A DNA stretch of 38,448 nt from SUP05 sp964577715 (GCA_964577715.1 CAZOAA010000013.1:1-38448); one strand, 5' to 3'; numbered from the stretch's first letter, positions 1-8,056 are shown. Translations and numbers: made by a program. Notes: generated by a model from the letters alone, not told the origin.

Positions 1-650
1 CCGTACTGATGCACACAGCCGTTGGCACGGCTTTGGCTGCGATTGTGTTTACCTCGATATCAAGTGTACGAGCACATCATCAACATGGTGCAATACATTG
101 GCATAATTTTAAAAAACTTACACCAACTATCTTGCTCGGTGCGTTTAGTGGGGCGCTGCTGACCAAGCTGATGAGCTTTGATTTTATGCGCATATTTTTC
201 GCACTATTTGAATTTAGCGTCGCCATTATTATGTATTTTGGGATTAGTAGTTCTGCTCATGTAGATAGCTTAGCAAAATGGGTGTGGCGTATTACAGGTT
301 ATGTTATTGGCCTAGTGTCTGCGATTGTTGGTATTGGCGGTGGCACGATGACCACGCCATTTTTAACCTATAACAATGTTAATATTAAAAATGCTATTGC
401 CACCTCTGCAGCAGTCGGGCTGCCAATTGCTGTTGCGGGTGCGCTGGGTTTTATTGTCGCAGGCTGGAGTGTAGAATCTAGCGCAGGTTTGGGCTTTATT
501 CATATTGAGGCATTATTAAGTATTGTAATAATGAGCGTGCTTTTTGCACCGCTTGGCGCTAAAGTAGCACATAGTGTTGATGGCAAAAAACTCAAAAAAT
601 TCTTTGCAATATTCTTAGCTATTCTTGGTGTTTCGGTATTGTCTTTTTAG
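1..650 (+). CDS. TauE/SafE family sulfite/organosulfonate-type transporter, 5' end missing
   Basis: Integral membrane protein of the TauE/SafE (DUF81) family. Members move anions such as sulfite or sulfoacetate across the inner membrane, but the substrate cannot be assigned here. The frame is open to the left edge (codon phase begins at base 3). The first visible residues, HTAVGTALAAIVFTSISSV, match the end of the first helix of the family rather than an N-terminus, so the ATG at 9 is not taken as the start and roughly 40-50 residues lie outside the window. Hydrophobic helices alternate with short loops. The glycine-rich second-repeat motif VGIGGGTMTTPFL is present near residue 115. The gene converges on ubiX and their ends overlap by 4 bases. 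In a possible sulfur oxidizer, sulfite export is an attractive role, but this is inference. Confidence 0.88.
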   Translation, partial: VLMHTAVGTALAAIVFTSISSVRAHHQHGAIHWHNFKKLTPTILLGAFSGALLTKLMSFDFMRIFFALFEFSVAIIMYFGISSSAHVDSLAKWVWRITGYVIGLVSAIVGIGGGTMTTPFLTYNNVNIKNAIATSAAVGLPIAVAGALGFIVAGWSVESSAGLGFIHIEALLSIVIMSVLFAPLGAKVAHSVDGKKLKKFFAIFLAILGVSVLSF

Positions 651-1246
651 CCTTGCCAGGGCGGTGCAAGATCGTGCTCAACTTCTAAATGATCGAGTAT
701 TCTAGCAACAACAAAATTCACCAAATCTTGAATGCTGTTAGGGTTTTGATAAAACGCAGGATTGGCATCCATAATCACCACACCGAGGCGAGAAAGCTTG
801 AGCATATTTTCTAAATGGATTGCTGAGTAAGGGGTTTCTCTAGGCACTAAGATGAGTTTTTTCTGTTCTTTAATCACCACATCAGCAGCGCGGTGCATAA
901 GGTTATCAGCATGGCCATTGGCAATAGCTGAAAGGGTGCTCATGGTGCAAGGGCATACTACCATTGCTCGTGGTGGGTTAGAGCCTGAGGCCACTGGTGC
1001 TGTCCATTGGTTTTTAGAAAATACTTCAATCTGCCCAGTTTTAGCACCAAGATAATCCGTTAAGTTTTTTTCAATGGCTTTGGTATCCGCACCAAGGTTA
1101 AGATCAGTTTCCATGGCAATAACGGTATTGGCTGCTTGGGAAACCATCACATAGATTTTCTCTTGAGATTTGACCAACTCTTTAAGTAGGGTAATGGCAT
1201 AAGGCATGCCAGATGCGCCAGTGAGTGCAATTGCGATTGGTTTCAT
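647..1246 (-). CDS. ubiX: Flavin prenyltransferase UbiX
   Basis: UbiX attaches a dimethylallyl group to FMN to make prenylated FMN, the cofactor of the UbiD decarboxylase in ubiquinone synthesis. The 199 residues match the usual family length. The N-terminal flavin-binding motif ALTGASGMPYA is visible, followed by the family-typical VVCPCTMSTLSAIANG and a C-terminal RETPYSAIHLENMLKL segment. Translation starts at the ATG complementary to 1244-1246, which places the motif at the expected position near residue 8. It converges on the TauE-type gene with a 4-base overlap. No ubiD is in the window. Ubiquinone synthesis fits an aerobic respiratory organism. Confidence 0.95.
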   Translation of the reverse strand: MKPIAIALTGASGMPYAITLLKELVKSQEKIYVMVSQAANTVIAMETDLNLGADTKAIEKNLTDYLGAKTGQIEVFSKNQWTAPVASGSNPPRAMVVCPCTMSTLSAIANGHADNLMHRAADVVIKEQKKLILVPRETPYSAIHLENMLKLSRLGVVIMDANPAFYQNPNSIQDLVNFVVARILDHLEVEHDLAPPWQG

Positions 1247-1289
1247 AAGGATAATGATAAAGTATATCGGGGTTTAATCAGATAAATAT

Positions 1290-1317
1290 TTGACATTTGA
1301 ATAAAATTGAATACAAT
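1290..1317 (+). promoter_or_regulatory. Sigma70-type promoter of the toxin-antitoxin operon
   Basis: A consensus TTGACA at 1290-1295 is followed after 16 bases by TACAAT at 1312-1317, the best-looking sigma70 promoter in the window. Transcription would start near 1324, about 28 bases ahead of the antitoxin ATG, and the strong Shine-Dalgarno AGGAGG lies at 1341-1346. Confidence 0.75.
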
Positions 1318-1338
1318 AGATAGTATATTTATTCAAAT
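1295..1338. repeat. 11-bp inverted repeat flanking the -10 element, likely autoregulatory operator
   Basis: ATTTGAATAAA at 1295-1305 is repeated as its exact reverse complement at 1328-1338, with 22 bases between. The left arm sits in the promoter spacer and the right arm lies between the expected transcription start and the Shine-Dalgarno. Ribbon-helix-helix antitoxins commonly bind such paired half-sites to repress their own operon. The role here is inferred from position; the repeat itself is directly visible. Confidence 0.6.
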
Positions 1339-1351
1339 AAAGGAGGTTAGT

Positions 1352-1588
1352 ATGAAAACAGTAACCATGCGCGTTGATGATGATGTTTATCAAACGATTA
1401 AGTTGGCTGCAGAAGGTCAAAAGCGAAATATTTCAAATTTTATTGAATTTGCTACGATGCAATATTTAGTAACCGATCAATATGTTGACGAAATTGAAAT
1501 GAGAGAAGTTTTGCAAGACAAGACATTGATTGATAATTTGGAAAATGGAATTAAAGACCTAAAGGCTGGAGACTATACAATTGTCTAA
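1352..1588 (+). CDS. Ribbon-helix-helix antitoxin of a type II toxin-antitoxin pair
   Basis: A 78-residue protein. Residues 2-35 have the ribbon-helix-helix pattern: a short strand TVTMRVDDDVY, then two helices with NISNFIEFA in the second. The C-terminal half is acidic (EIEMREVLQDK) and is the likely toxin-binding part. The start chosen is the ATG at 1352, six bases after the AGGAGG; the frame is open further upstream to a TTG at 1307, but that codon lies inside the promoter. Its stop overlaps the start of the toxin gene by 8 bases, so the two are translationally coupled. DNA binding and toxin neutralisation are inferred from the fold and from the partner gene. Confidence 0.8.
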   Translation: MKTVTMRVDDDVYQTIKLAAEGQKRNISNFIEFATMQYLVTDQYVDEIEMREVLQDKTLIDNLENGIKDLKAGDYTIV

Positions 1589-1850
1589 ATTTCAAATTGC
1601 AGAAACTAAAACTTTTGCCAAAGCTAAAAAAAAGATAGACAGTAAACTCTATAGTAAGATCACCCAAATTGTTTATCCGCAACTAAGAAGTAATCCATTT
1701 TTTGGCACTAATATCAAAAAATTGAAAGGCAATTTTGAAGGTTACTATCGTTACAGAATAGGCAGTTATCGCTTGTTTTATTTAATTGACAATGAAAAGG
1801 TGATTATTGCTATTGTTGATTTGCAACACAGACAAAGTGCTTATAACTGA
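1581..1850 (+). CDS. RelE/ParE-superfamily toxin
   Basis: An 89-residue basic protein with the RelE/ParE layout: an N-terminal Lys-rich helix pair, then IKKLKGNFEGYYRYRIGSYR, the strand LFYLIDNEKVIIAIVDL, and a terminal HRQSAYN resembling the HR..VY end of RelE/YafQ toxins. RelE-type members cut mRNA on the ribosome and ParE-type members poison gyrase; the sequence alone does not decide which. The start is a TTG inside the last codons of the antitoxin gene (8-base overlap), which may keep toxin output below antitoxin. The 3' end overlaps the end of mpl on the other strand by 10 bases. Confidence 0.82.
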   Translation: MSKFQIAETKTFAKAKKKIDSKLYSKITQIVYPQLRSNPFFGTNIKKLKGNFEGYYRYRIGSYRLFYLIDNEKVIIAIVDLQHRQSAYN

Positions 1851-3139
1851 TTGATTATTTTATTGAATATATCATCAAACCCACCGTTGGACATAACCAC
1901 CAAATGTCCTTGGTTAACTTGACTTAGTTGAGTAACAATGTCATCGACAGAGTTAAATAAGCTATCAGCATTAAATAGTACATCAATATCCCAATCGGTA
2001 TTTTCAGGTTTTAGTATCAACACTTGGTCAGCATCTTTAAGGGCGTCAACTAGGCTTTGTTGGTGAACGCCAGATTTCATGGTGTTGGACCTAAGCTCTA
2101 AAATAGCAATAATTTTTTCATTACCGACTTTAGCTCTCAAGCCTTTAAGTGTGGTTTTAATGGCAGTTGGATGATGAGCAAAGTCATCATACAAAGTGAT
2201 ATTGTCTGTTTGATGTTTGATTTCTAAGCGACGTTTAACCCCTTTAAAAGTGTTTAGCGCTTCGCAAGCTACATCAAATGGAACGCCAATGTGATGTGCA
2301 GCATAAATAGCATTTAGGCCATTTTGCATGTTGTGTTCACCGAGCAAATTCCACGATACTTTGTGGTTCTCTACTTCAAATTCACTACCAATCTCATTGC
2401 TTTTAAGTACGTGAGCAGGCAAGGCCTGCTCAGATGAATAGACACCCATTTGCAGAACTTCATCAATATTTTTGTTATTTTCAGGATGAATAATGAGGCC
2501 GTCGTTGGGTATGGTGCGAAGCAGGTGGTGGAATTGTTTTTGGATGTCTTTGAGGGAATCAAAAATATCAGCGTGGTCAAATTCAAGATTATTAATCACC
2601 AAGGTTTTTGGATGATAATGAACAAACTTTGAGCGCTTATCAAAAAATGCGGTATCGTATTCATCGGCTTCAATGACAAAGAAGTTTGAATCTGTTAGTC
2701 GTGATGACACGCCAAAATCTTCAACCACGCCACCGATTAGAAAGCTTGGATTGTAACCTGCGACTTCTAAAATGTGGGCAAGCATACTAGCCGTGGTGGT
2801 TTTTCCGTGTGTGCCTGATACGGCGAGCACCCATTTGTCACGTAGGACGTTTTCACTCAGCCATTGTGCACCAGAAGTATAAGCATACTGTTCAGTGAGG
2901 ATTTCTTCCACACAAGCGTTACCGCGCGATAGTGCATTGCCAATAATAAAGACATCAGCTTGCGGCATATCGGCCACATTGTAGCCGTGCGTATAAGTGA
3001 TATTTTGCTCATCAAGTTGCGTGCCCATTGGTGGGTATACGCCCTGGTCTTGTCCGGTTACGGTGTGACCGAGTTGTTTGGCGATTAAGGCCAATGAACC
3101 CATGAATGTACCAGCAATACCAAGAATATGAATATGCAT
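1841..3139 (-). CDS. mpl: UDP-N-acetylmuramate:L-Ala-gamma-D-Glu-meso-DAP ligase (murein tripeptide recycling)
   Basis: A Mur-ligase family enzyme that joins recycled murein tripeptide to UDP-MurNAc in the cytoplasm. At 432 residues it is slightly shorter than the usual ~450. The N-terminal domain begins HIHILGIAGTFMGSLALIAKQ, typical of Mpl and not of MurC. The ATP-binding P-loop SGTHGKTTTASML follows near residue 109, then the central motif IEADEYDTAFFDKRSKFVH and the C-terminal DDFAHHPTAI. The ATG overlaps the msrB stop by one base (TAATG), which implies coupled translation. Recycling is consistent with the peptidoglycan-remodelling MltG domain encoded elsewhere in the window. Confidence 0.95.
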   Translation of the reverse strand: MHIHILGIAGTFMGSLALIAKQLGHTVTGQDQGVYPPMGTQLDEQNITYTHGYNVADMPQADVFIIGNALSRGNACVEEILTEQYAYTSGAQWLSENVLRDKWVLAVSGTHGKTTTASMLAHILEVAGYNPSFLIGGVVEDFGVSSRLTDSNFFVIEADEYDTAFFDKRSKFVHYHPKTLVINNLEFDHADIFDSLKDIQKQFHHLLRTIPNDGLIIHPENNKNIDEVLQMGVYSSEQALPAHVLKSNEIGSEFEVENHKVSWNLLGEHNMQNGLNAIYAAHHIGVPFDVACEALNTFKGVKRRLEIKHQTDNITLYDDFAHHPTAIKTTLKGLRAKVGNEKIIAILELRSNTMKSGVHQQSLVDALKDADQVLILKPENTDWDIDVLFNADSLFNSVDDIVTQLSQVNQGHLVVMSNGGFDDIFNKIINQL

Positions 3140-3504
3140 TATGATGACTGAAAGTTTAGTGAAGCGGAATTAATGCAGTAGCGTTGCCCGGTGGGTGCGG
3201 GGCCATCGGGGAATACATGACCCAAATGTGCATCGCAGTTTTTGCATCTGACTTCAATACGAGTCATGCCGTGTGTGCTGTCTTTGATTAAAGATACTGC
3301 GTCAGATTGTGCAATATCATAAAAGCTAGGCCAGCCCGTGCCAGAATCAAACTTAGTGTCAGATGAAAACAGTACTTGATCGCAACAAACACAGGTGTAG
3401 TTGCCATCTTCATGATGATTAACATACTCGCCAGTAAACGGTGCTTCGGTCCCACACTGCTGCGTTACTCGATACTGTTCGGGCGTTAAATTATCCAAAT
3501 CCAT
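3139..3504 (-). CDS. msrB: Peptide-methionine (R)-S-oxide reductase MsrB
   Basis: Repairs methionine-R-sulfoxide in proteins using thioredoxin. Two CxxC zinc-binding pairs are present (CVCC and CKNC), plus the signature GTGWPSFY, the HLGHVFPDG loop and the catalytic cysteine in RYCINSASL near the C-terminus. The start chosen is the ATG at 3504, giving 121 residues beginning MDLDNLTPEQYRV, the usual N-terminus of single-domain MsrB. The frame stays open to 3726, but that extension runs into the divergent cca gene and has no MsrB similarity. A TATAAT on the minus strand (3516-3511) lies only six bases ahead of this ATG, so the transcript may be leaderless. First gene of an msrB-mpl operon. Confidence 0.92.
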   Translation of the reverse strand: MDLDNLTPEQYRVTQQCGTEAPFTGEYVNHHEDGNYTCVCCDQVLFSSDTKFDSGTGWPSFYDIAQSDAVSLIKDSTHGMTRIEVRCKNCDAHLGHVFPDGPAPTGQRYCINSASLNFQSS

Positions 3505-3542
3505 TAGGGTATTATATTTGTATTTACACATCATTTGAGAGT

Positions 3543-4628
3543 ATGAAAGTTTATTTAGTTGGCGGCGCAGTTCGTGATCGCTTATTGGGCGTAGCCGATG
3601 ACAACACCGAGAAAGACTGGGTTGTGGTTGGTTCATCGCCTGATGAAATGCTAGATCTTGGATATCGTCAGGTGGGTAAAGAGTTTCCAGTTTTTTTGCA
3701 TCCTGGTACGCAAGAAGAATATGCACTCGCTAGACTTGAGCGAAAAGTTGGTAAAGGTTATAAGGGCTTTGAGTTTGATACTTCAAAAACGGTGACACTT
3801 GAGCAAGATCTGTCTCGTCGTGATTTAACCATTAATGCTATTGCCGAGCAAGATGGTGAGTTGTTCGATCCGTTTAATGGTCAATCAGATTTAGATAATG
3901 GCTTGTTAAAACATGTTTCTGATGCCTTTAGTGAAGACCCAGTACGTGTATTGCGTGTGGCACGGTTTGCTGCACGATTTAAATCATTCGGCTTTAAAGT
4001 TGCACACGAAACTCACAGGCTTATGAAAAATATGGTTGCCTCAGGTGAGGTAGATGCACTCACGCCTGAGCGTGTATTTAAAGAGCTTGAAAAGGCATTG
4101 TCTTATGAGACACCTTCGGCCTTTTTTAAAGTATTGTCAGCTTGTGGTGCCGATGTAAAAGTATTCCCAATGCTTACTTCTAATGTCCACACAACGCATG
4201 ATAACGAATTTGAATTTTTAGATCAGCTAGATACCAACAGCCCAGTGATTAAATTTGCACTTTGGTTGCATAATGAAAGAACTGATGCTATCGAACAACT
4301 GTGTCAGCACATTAAATGCCCGAAAGAATATGCACAACTTGCTATGCTTACAGCTCATTGGAGTGATATGGCTAGTCAGTTAGGGCAACACAGTGCTGAT
4401 GAGGTATTAGAATTTTTTAACAGAACAGACGCACTTAGGCGTAAAGAGCGTTTTGAGCAATTATTAACGATATTCTCTTTATTAGGTACTGATGTTGACC
4501 CGATAAAACAATTGCGTGATCAGCTCAGTGCAATTGATATTTCTAGCCTTGGTAAGAGTGATATTGCCAAGGCAATTCAAAGTGAAAAAATATCAATTAT
4601 TGCGTTATTTCTCGATTCGGCAAAGTGA
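3543..4628 (+). CDS. cca: CCA-adding tRNA nucleotidyltransferase, short form without an HD domain
   Basis: Adds or repairs the 3' CCA end of tRNA. The 361-residue protein starts MKVYLVGGAVRDRLLG, with the class II nucleotidyltransferase motif GGAVRD. The metal-binding motif near residue 21 reads EKDWVVVG, and RRDLTINAIAEQ and the DPFNG motif follow. The neck region VRVLRVARFAARF is present. E. coli Cca is 412 residues and carries a C-terminal HD phosphohydrolase domain. Here the matching region (HTTHDNEFEFLDQL, then ALWLHNERTD) lacks the paired HD residues, and the protein ends about 50 residues early. The start is the ATG at 3543; an upstream extension in frame overlaps msrB and is not used. 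Its 3' end overlaps the AddB-like gene by 24 bases on the other strand. Confidence 0.93.
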   Translation: MKVYLVGGAVRDRLLGVADDNTEKDWVVVGSSPDEMLDLGYRQVGKEFPVFLHPGTQEEYALARLERKVGKGYKGFEFDTSKTVTLEQDLSRRDLTINAIAEQDGELFDPFNGQSDLDNGLLKHVSDAFSEDPVRVLRVARFAARFKSFGFKVAHETHRLMKNMVASGEVDALTPERVFKELEKALSYETPSAFFKVLSACGADVKVFPMLTSNVHTTHDNEFEFLDQLDTNSPVIKFALWLHNERTDAIEQLCQHIKCPKEYAQLAMLTAHWSDMASQLGQHSADEVLEFFNRTDALRRKERFEQLLTIFSLLGTDVDPIKQLRDQLSAIDISSLGKSDIAKAIQSEKISIIALFLDSAK

Positions 4629-7085
4629 GTCGTAATCGCAATAGAGGCAGGAATCCTTATTGGCAGGTAATACTTCGGCAAGCCCTTGTTGGTAATTCAA
4701 ACTAGCTTGATTTAGTTGTTGTTGCCAAAGTTGTTTTTGCTCATCCCAATCAATACAAGATTGTTGTTTAGAGGTCTTTTTTGGTAGTGAGTCTTGATCT
4801 TTGGCAGTGCCAATATAATAAGTTTTATCAGGCGCCGGTTTGATAAATGCGATACCATCTGCTGTATTAGTGTAAGCATAGATGGGTAATTGCGGCTCTT
4901 TAATTGGGGTACTGCACCAAGGGTTACTTGGTAGATTGCCAGTCTTATAATCAAAGATGATATGATCGCCATTACTCATTTCATCAACACGGTCGAGTTG
5001 TATATTAAAGCTCAAACCACTAACATTTGCCTCAATGGTTTGCTCAGTAGCTATCACTCGAAATGCATTACGTTGCTTTTCAGTAGCAATGAATTGATGA
5101 ATCAGCTGTGTAAGTCGCTTGTGCTCAATCTTTGTAAAACCAGAGGATTGATAATTATTTAAGACGTGTTGAATAGTGTTATCAATTAATTGATCAAGTT
5201 TACTTTGGTCATAAGCAAGTAGTGCTTCACTTGAGTTGGTAGTTTGATAAATTTTTTCTAAAATTTTATGCACAATATCACCTTGCTCTGTACGACTAAG
5301 GCCAATATGTGGCGCATCAAAATGATCGATATTGAGTCGATGGGAAAAACCCTTAAAGGCGCAAGCCATTTGGTCTTTTAAAATGCCTACACCACCACTA
5401 ACTCGTGTATTAGACAAAGGTATTACTTTGTCATCAGAGAATGTATCAATATCTAGCTCTTGGTATTTATATTTAGTTGAGATAGGATTTCCAGTAAATG
5501 TTACTAGTGGTGAAGGACGTTGTTCATTTTCAAAATGCGTTGTTGCGTAAGAAAGTATTACTGTATTAGCCAAGTTGAATAAATTCACTAAAGTGTCGTT
5601 TGCATCTTTGTTAATAAGATCGAAACTTGAAAATGGAATTTGATGTTGTTGCGCAATACTACTTGGAATAAAGCGTGGTGAGTTAATTGCTGCTGGTAAA
5701 AAATTATCCGTCATGCCAAGTATCCAAGCCGCATCAAAGTACAGGCCTTCTGCCTCAAGGGATCCTAGTATTTGAATGGGTGTTTTAGCGGATTCAGCTT
5801 GAAAGATAATTTGTGATAGCCAATTTTTTAGATCAGCTATAGCTTGATAGGCTTTAACTGGTTTTTTGCTTTGTGCAAGTTTGTTAAGGCCAAGACTGGC
5901 TTGTTGGTATTTATTAAACAGTTGGTATTCACTACTATTGAGTGCTCTATCTGTGGCAAATCCCCAAGTTTGTAAATAAGTATTAAAATTTAACAACCAT
6001 TTGTCATGCGTTTGTTGTTTTATTGATTTTTGATTAGCAGTTGTCTTAATTAATGCTTTTAACTCAGGTGTATTGTCTAAGTATTGATCTAGTTGTTTGA
6101 TTTTAAAGTGAGTTTTTGATAGAGATAGCACGTGATTAACCAAAAGTGCACGAGCAGATTGCTCTGTTTGAGCGTGTGCAATGTAAGGTGAGGTGATAAC
6201 AGTATTAAACACGTTAGTTTCAATACAATTATCTTGTAATTGTTTACAAAGTTTTAAAATTAAAACAATATGGCGGATTAGTGGGTATTCGCTGAGTGGA
6301 AATCCTAGGGATATATTATAGGATTTTTGTCCGGTTTCAAAAAGTGTGTTGCTGAACACTTTATCAAAGATAGATTTAATTTGCTGATGGTCTTGATTAA
6401 GGTTTGGACTAACGATCGCAATGTGTTGTTCTGGGTGTTTTGAATGTAGCTCTTTCGCCCAACTGGCTGCACTTAGAATTTCATCATGCGATGTTTGAAA
6501 AGCTTGATGATCACTTGTATTGTTAAGGTGTTTGGCATTAAGTGTTTGGTGGCCAATATCATTAAATAAAAGTTTTTGTTCTGGTGTTAGGGTTTTAAAT
6601 CCGTAAATATAAGGTTGGGCAATCTCAGTATCACGACTAATAATTAGTTCAGACAAATCATTAACATCTATTAAATGATTATCTGATTTTATTTTTTGAT
6701 AGTGCTGCATCCAAGCAGCAAATAGTTCGCAACTCTGAATATGAGATTGTGATAGTTGTTCGTATTTAATCAAATGCGCATGACAATAATTATTGTTTTT
6801 AACCACTTCATCCAATAAGTGACTATCAACATCCTGATTGAGACTTGCCATTGATTGTTCAATGAGTATGCGAGACTCTATGGATGAAATTAAGCGCTTA
6901 GACGAATTAGGTCGTAATGCGAGCCAAGTCTGCTGAAGGTATTGTTGCCAAGATAGTGCCTTAGGTAGTGCCGAAGTTCCACATTGAGCACCCCAAGTTT
7001 TTTTGAAAGCTAATACTTGACGATTGTTAGCCAAGACAATTGTGTCGTCTTTGGTGATTTTTTCTAAATTTACATTAATCCACAT
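4605..7085 (-). CDS. AddB-like PD-(D/E)XK nuclease protein, probable DNA repair
   Basis: An 826-residue protein resembling the proteobacterial AddB/RecB-nuclease family annotated as probable DNA repair protein. The C-terminal third carries the nuclease motifs GLSRTEQGDIVHKILEKIY, then IQLDRVDE and IIFDYKTGNLP (the D...DYK catalytic core). A terminal C-x2-C-x5-C (CLYCDYDSLC) together with an upstream Cys in DQMACAFKGF matches the iron-sulfur cluster of AddB nucleases. The N-terminal part shows no intact Walker A motif, so it looks like a degenerate helicase scaffold. The start is set at the ATG at 7085; a TTG two codons earlier is possible. It overlaps the end of engB by 11 bases. No AddA/UvrD-type helicase partner is adjacent. 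Confidence 0.8.
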   Translation of the reverse strand: MWINVNLEKITKDDTIVLANNRQVLAFKKTWGAQCGTSALPKALSWQQYLQQTWLALRPNSSKRLISSIESRILIEQSMASLNQDVDSHLLDEVVKNNNYCHAHLIKYEQLSQSHIQSCELFAAWMQHYQKIKSDNHLIDVNDLSELIISRDTEIAQPYIYGFKTLTPEQKLLFNDIGHQTLNAKHLNNTSDHQAFQTSHDEILSAASWAKELHSKHPEQHIAIVSPNLNQDHQQIKSIFDKVFSNTLFETGQKSYNISLGFPLSEYPLIRHIVLILKLCKQLQDNCIETNVFNTVITSPYIAHAQTEQSARALLVNHVLSLSKTHFKIKQLDQYLDNTPELKALIKTTANQKSIKQQTHDKWLLNFNTYLQTWGFATDRALNSSEYQLFNKYQQASLGLNKLAQSKKPVKAYQAIADLKNWLSQIIFQAESAKTPIQILGSLEAEGLYFDAAWILGMTDNFLPAAINSPRFIPSSIAQQHQIPFSSFDLINKDANDTLVNLFNLANTVILSYATTHFENEQRPSPLVTFTGNPISTKYKYQELDIDTFSDDKVIPLSNTRVSGGVGILKDQMACAFKGFSHRLNIDHFDAPHIGLSRTEQGDIVHKILEKIYQTTNSSEALLAYDQSKLDQLIDNTIQHVLNNYQSSGFTKIEHKRLTQLIHQFIATEKQRNAFRVIATEQTIEANVSGLSFNIQLDRVDEMSNGDHIIFDYKTGNLPSNPWCSTPIKEPQLPIYAYTNTADGIAFIKPAPDKTYYIGTAKDQDSLPKKTSKQQSCIDWDEQKQLWQQQLNQASLNYQQGLAEVLPANKDSCLYCDYDSLCRIEK

Positions 7086-7674
7086 AACCAAAAAAAGTAT
7101 TGAGTCGGGCGCTAAGTTCTTCTAAGCCCTGCTTTTTTAAGCTAGAGAAGAGTTGGGCATCAACGTAAGGGTATGGTTTGATGGCACGTTTAACCTTAAG
7201 TATTGCATTACTAGCAGCCCCTTTTTTAAGCTTGTCTGATTTAGTAAGAATAATTTGTGTTGGTAGGTTGATGTTAATGCACCAATCTAGCATCATCTGA
7301 TCAAAAGGAGTGAGCGGGCGACGCACATCCATCACTAATACTGCACCTGCTAAACATTGACGTTTTTGAAAATATTCGCTCATATCAATTTGCCATTGCT
7401 GTTTAACGTGTTCGGGAACTTTAGCGTAGCCATAACCCGGCAGGTCTACTAAGCGACGATTTTCATCCAACTCAAAAAATACAAGATGCTGTGTTCTACC
7501 GGGTGTACGTGAAACCTTGGCTAGTTTTTTTTGCGAAGTTAGCGCATTGATAGCGCTAGATTTACCTGCATTTGATCGCCCTGCAAAGATCACTTCATAA
7601 CCTTGATCGCTTGGGCATCCCTTGAGTGATGGGCATGAAAGCAGGAACTTTGCTTGTTGGTAGGAATTGCGCAT
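7075..7674 (-). CDS. engB: Ribosome-biogenesis GTP-binding protein EngB (YihA/YsxC)
   Basis: Essential small GTPase involved in large ribosomal subunit assembly. The 199 residues include G1 AGRSNAGKSSAINAL, the G2 region SRTPGRTQ, G3 LVDLPGYGYAKV and G4 LTKSDK. The start is the ATG at 7674 (MRNSYQQAKFLLSCPSLK), which gives the usual family N-terminus. A longer open frame to 7722 would run through the promoter region shared with the divergent cytochrome gene. It overlaps the start of the AddB-like gene by 11 bases, so the two probably form one transcript. Confidence 0.95.
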   Translation of the reverse strand: MRNSYQQAKFLLSCPSLKGCPSDQGYEVIFAGRSNAGKSSAINALTSQKKLAKVSRTPGRTQHLVFFELDENRRLVDLPGYGYAKVPEHVKQQWQIDMSEYFQKRQCLAGAVLVMDVRRPLTPFDQMMLDWCININLPTQIILTKSDKLKKGAASNAILKVKRAIKPYPYVDAQLFSSLKKQGLEELSARLNTFFGYVD

Positions 7675-7694
7675 TGGATAAAATGGTGTATAAT
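7667..7694 (+). promoter_or_regulatory. Likely promoter of the monoheme cytochrome c gene
   Basis: TATAAT at 7689-7694 is preceded by TTGCGC at 7667-7672 with a 16-base spacer. Predicted transcription would begin near 7701, leaving a leader of about 60 bases that holds a 5-bp hairpin (7705-7709 with 7717-7721) and the purine-rich Shine-Dalgarno GGAGAGAG just before the ATG at 7763. The -35 box overlaps the engB start, so the two divergent genes share this space. Confidence 0.5.
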
Positions 7695-7762
7695 TATTAG
7701 TTCGTGGTGGACTAAGCACCATTATATAACTTTTATGTTTATTAAAATAAGGAGAGAGAGTA

Positions 7763-8056
7763 ATGAAGAAAATTTTAGCAGTAGCAGCGACAGTTGTACT
7801 TTCAATGGGTTCTTTTTCAGTTCAAGCAGATGGTGCAGCAATGTACAACTCATTAGGTTGTGGTGGTTGTCACGGTGCTGGCGGTAAATCAGCAATTCCA
7901 ACTTATCCATCATTAGCAGGTAAAGATGCAGCATGGTTGGTTCAGCAATTAAAAGATTTCCAATCTGGCGCACGTAAAGATGCAACTATGAATGCAATGG
8001 CTCCAATGGCTGCTGGTCATGAGCAAGCAATTGCTGACTATTTAGCTGGTCAATAA
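7763..8056 (+). CDS. Periplasmic monoheme class I cytochrome c
   Basis: A 97-residue precursor with a Sec signal peptide (basic MKK, hydrophobic core, cleavage near SVQA-DG). The single heme motif CGGCH is followed by YPSLAGKDAAWLVQQLKDF and a Met in MNAMAPMA as probable sixth ligand. It closely resembles the N-terminal half of the diheme cytochrome encoded next (both share SGARKD and the YP.LAG segment), which suggests duplication. Probable soluble electron carrier in the periplasm, for example between the bc1 complex or sulfur-oxidation enzymes and a terminal oxidase; the partner cannot be read from the sequence. The strong ribosome-binding site suggests high expression. Confidence 0.9.
   Translation: MKKILAVAATVVLSMGSFSVQADGAAMYNSLGCGGCHGAGGKSAIPTYPSLAGKDAAWLVQQLKDFQSGARKDATMNAMAPMAAGHEQAIADYLAGQ

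Noticed and set aside
852..1055. Open frame opposite ubiX
   Set aside because: Shadow of ubiX in the other strand; no start signal or family resemblance.
1307..1351. N-terminal extension of the antitoxin from TTG at 1307
   Set aside because: It would start inside the promoter; the ATG at 1352 has AGGAGG at the right distance and gives the normal fold start.
3505..3726. Long N-terminal extension of MsrB
   Set aside because: It lies opposite the start of cca and has no MsrB similarity.
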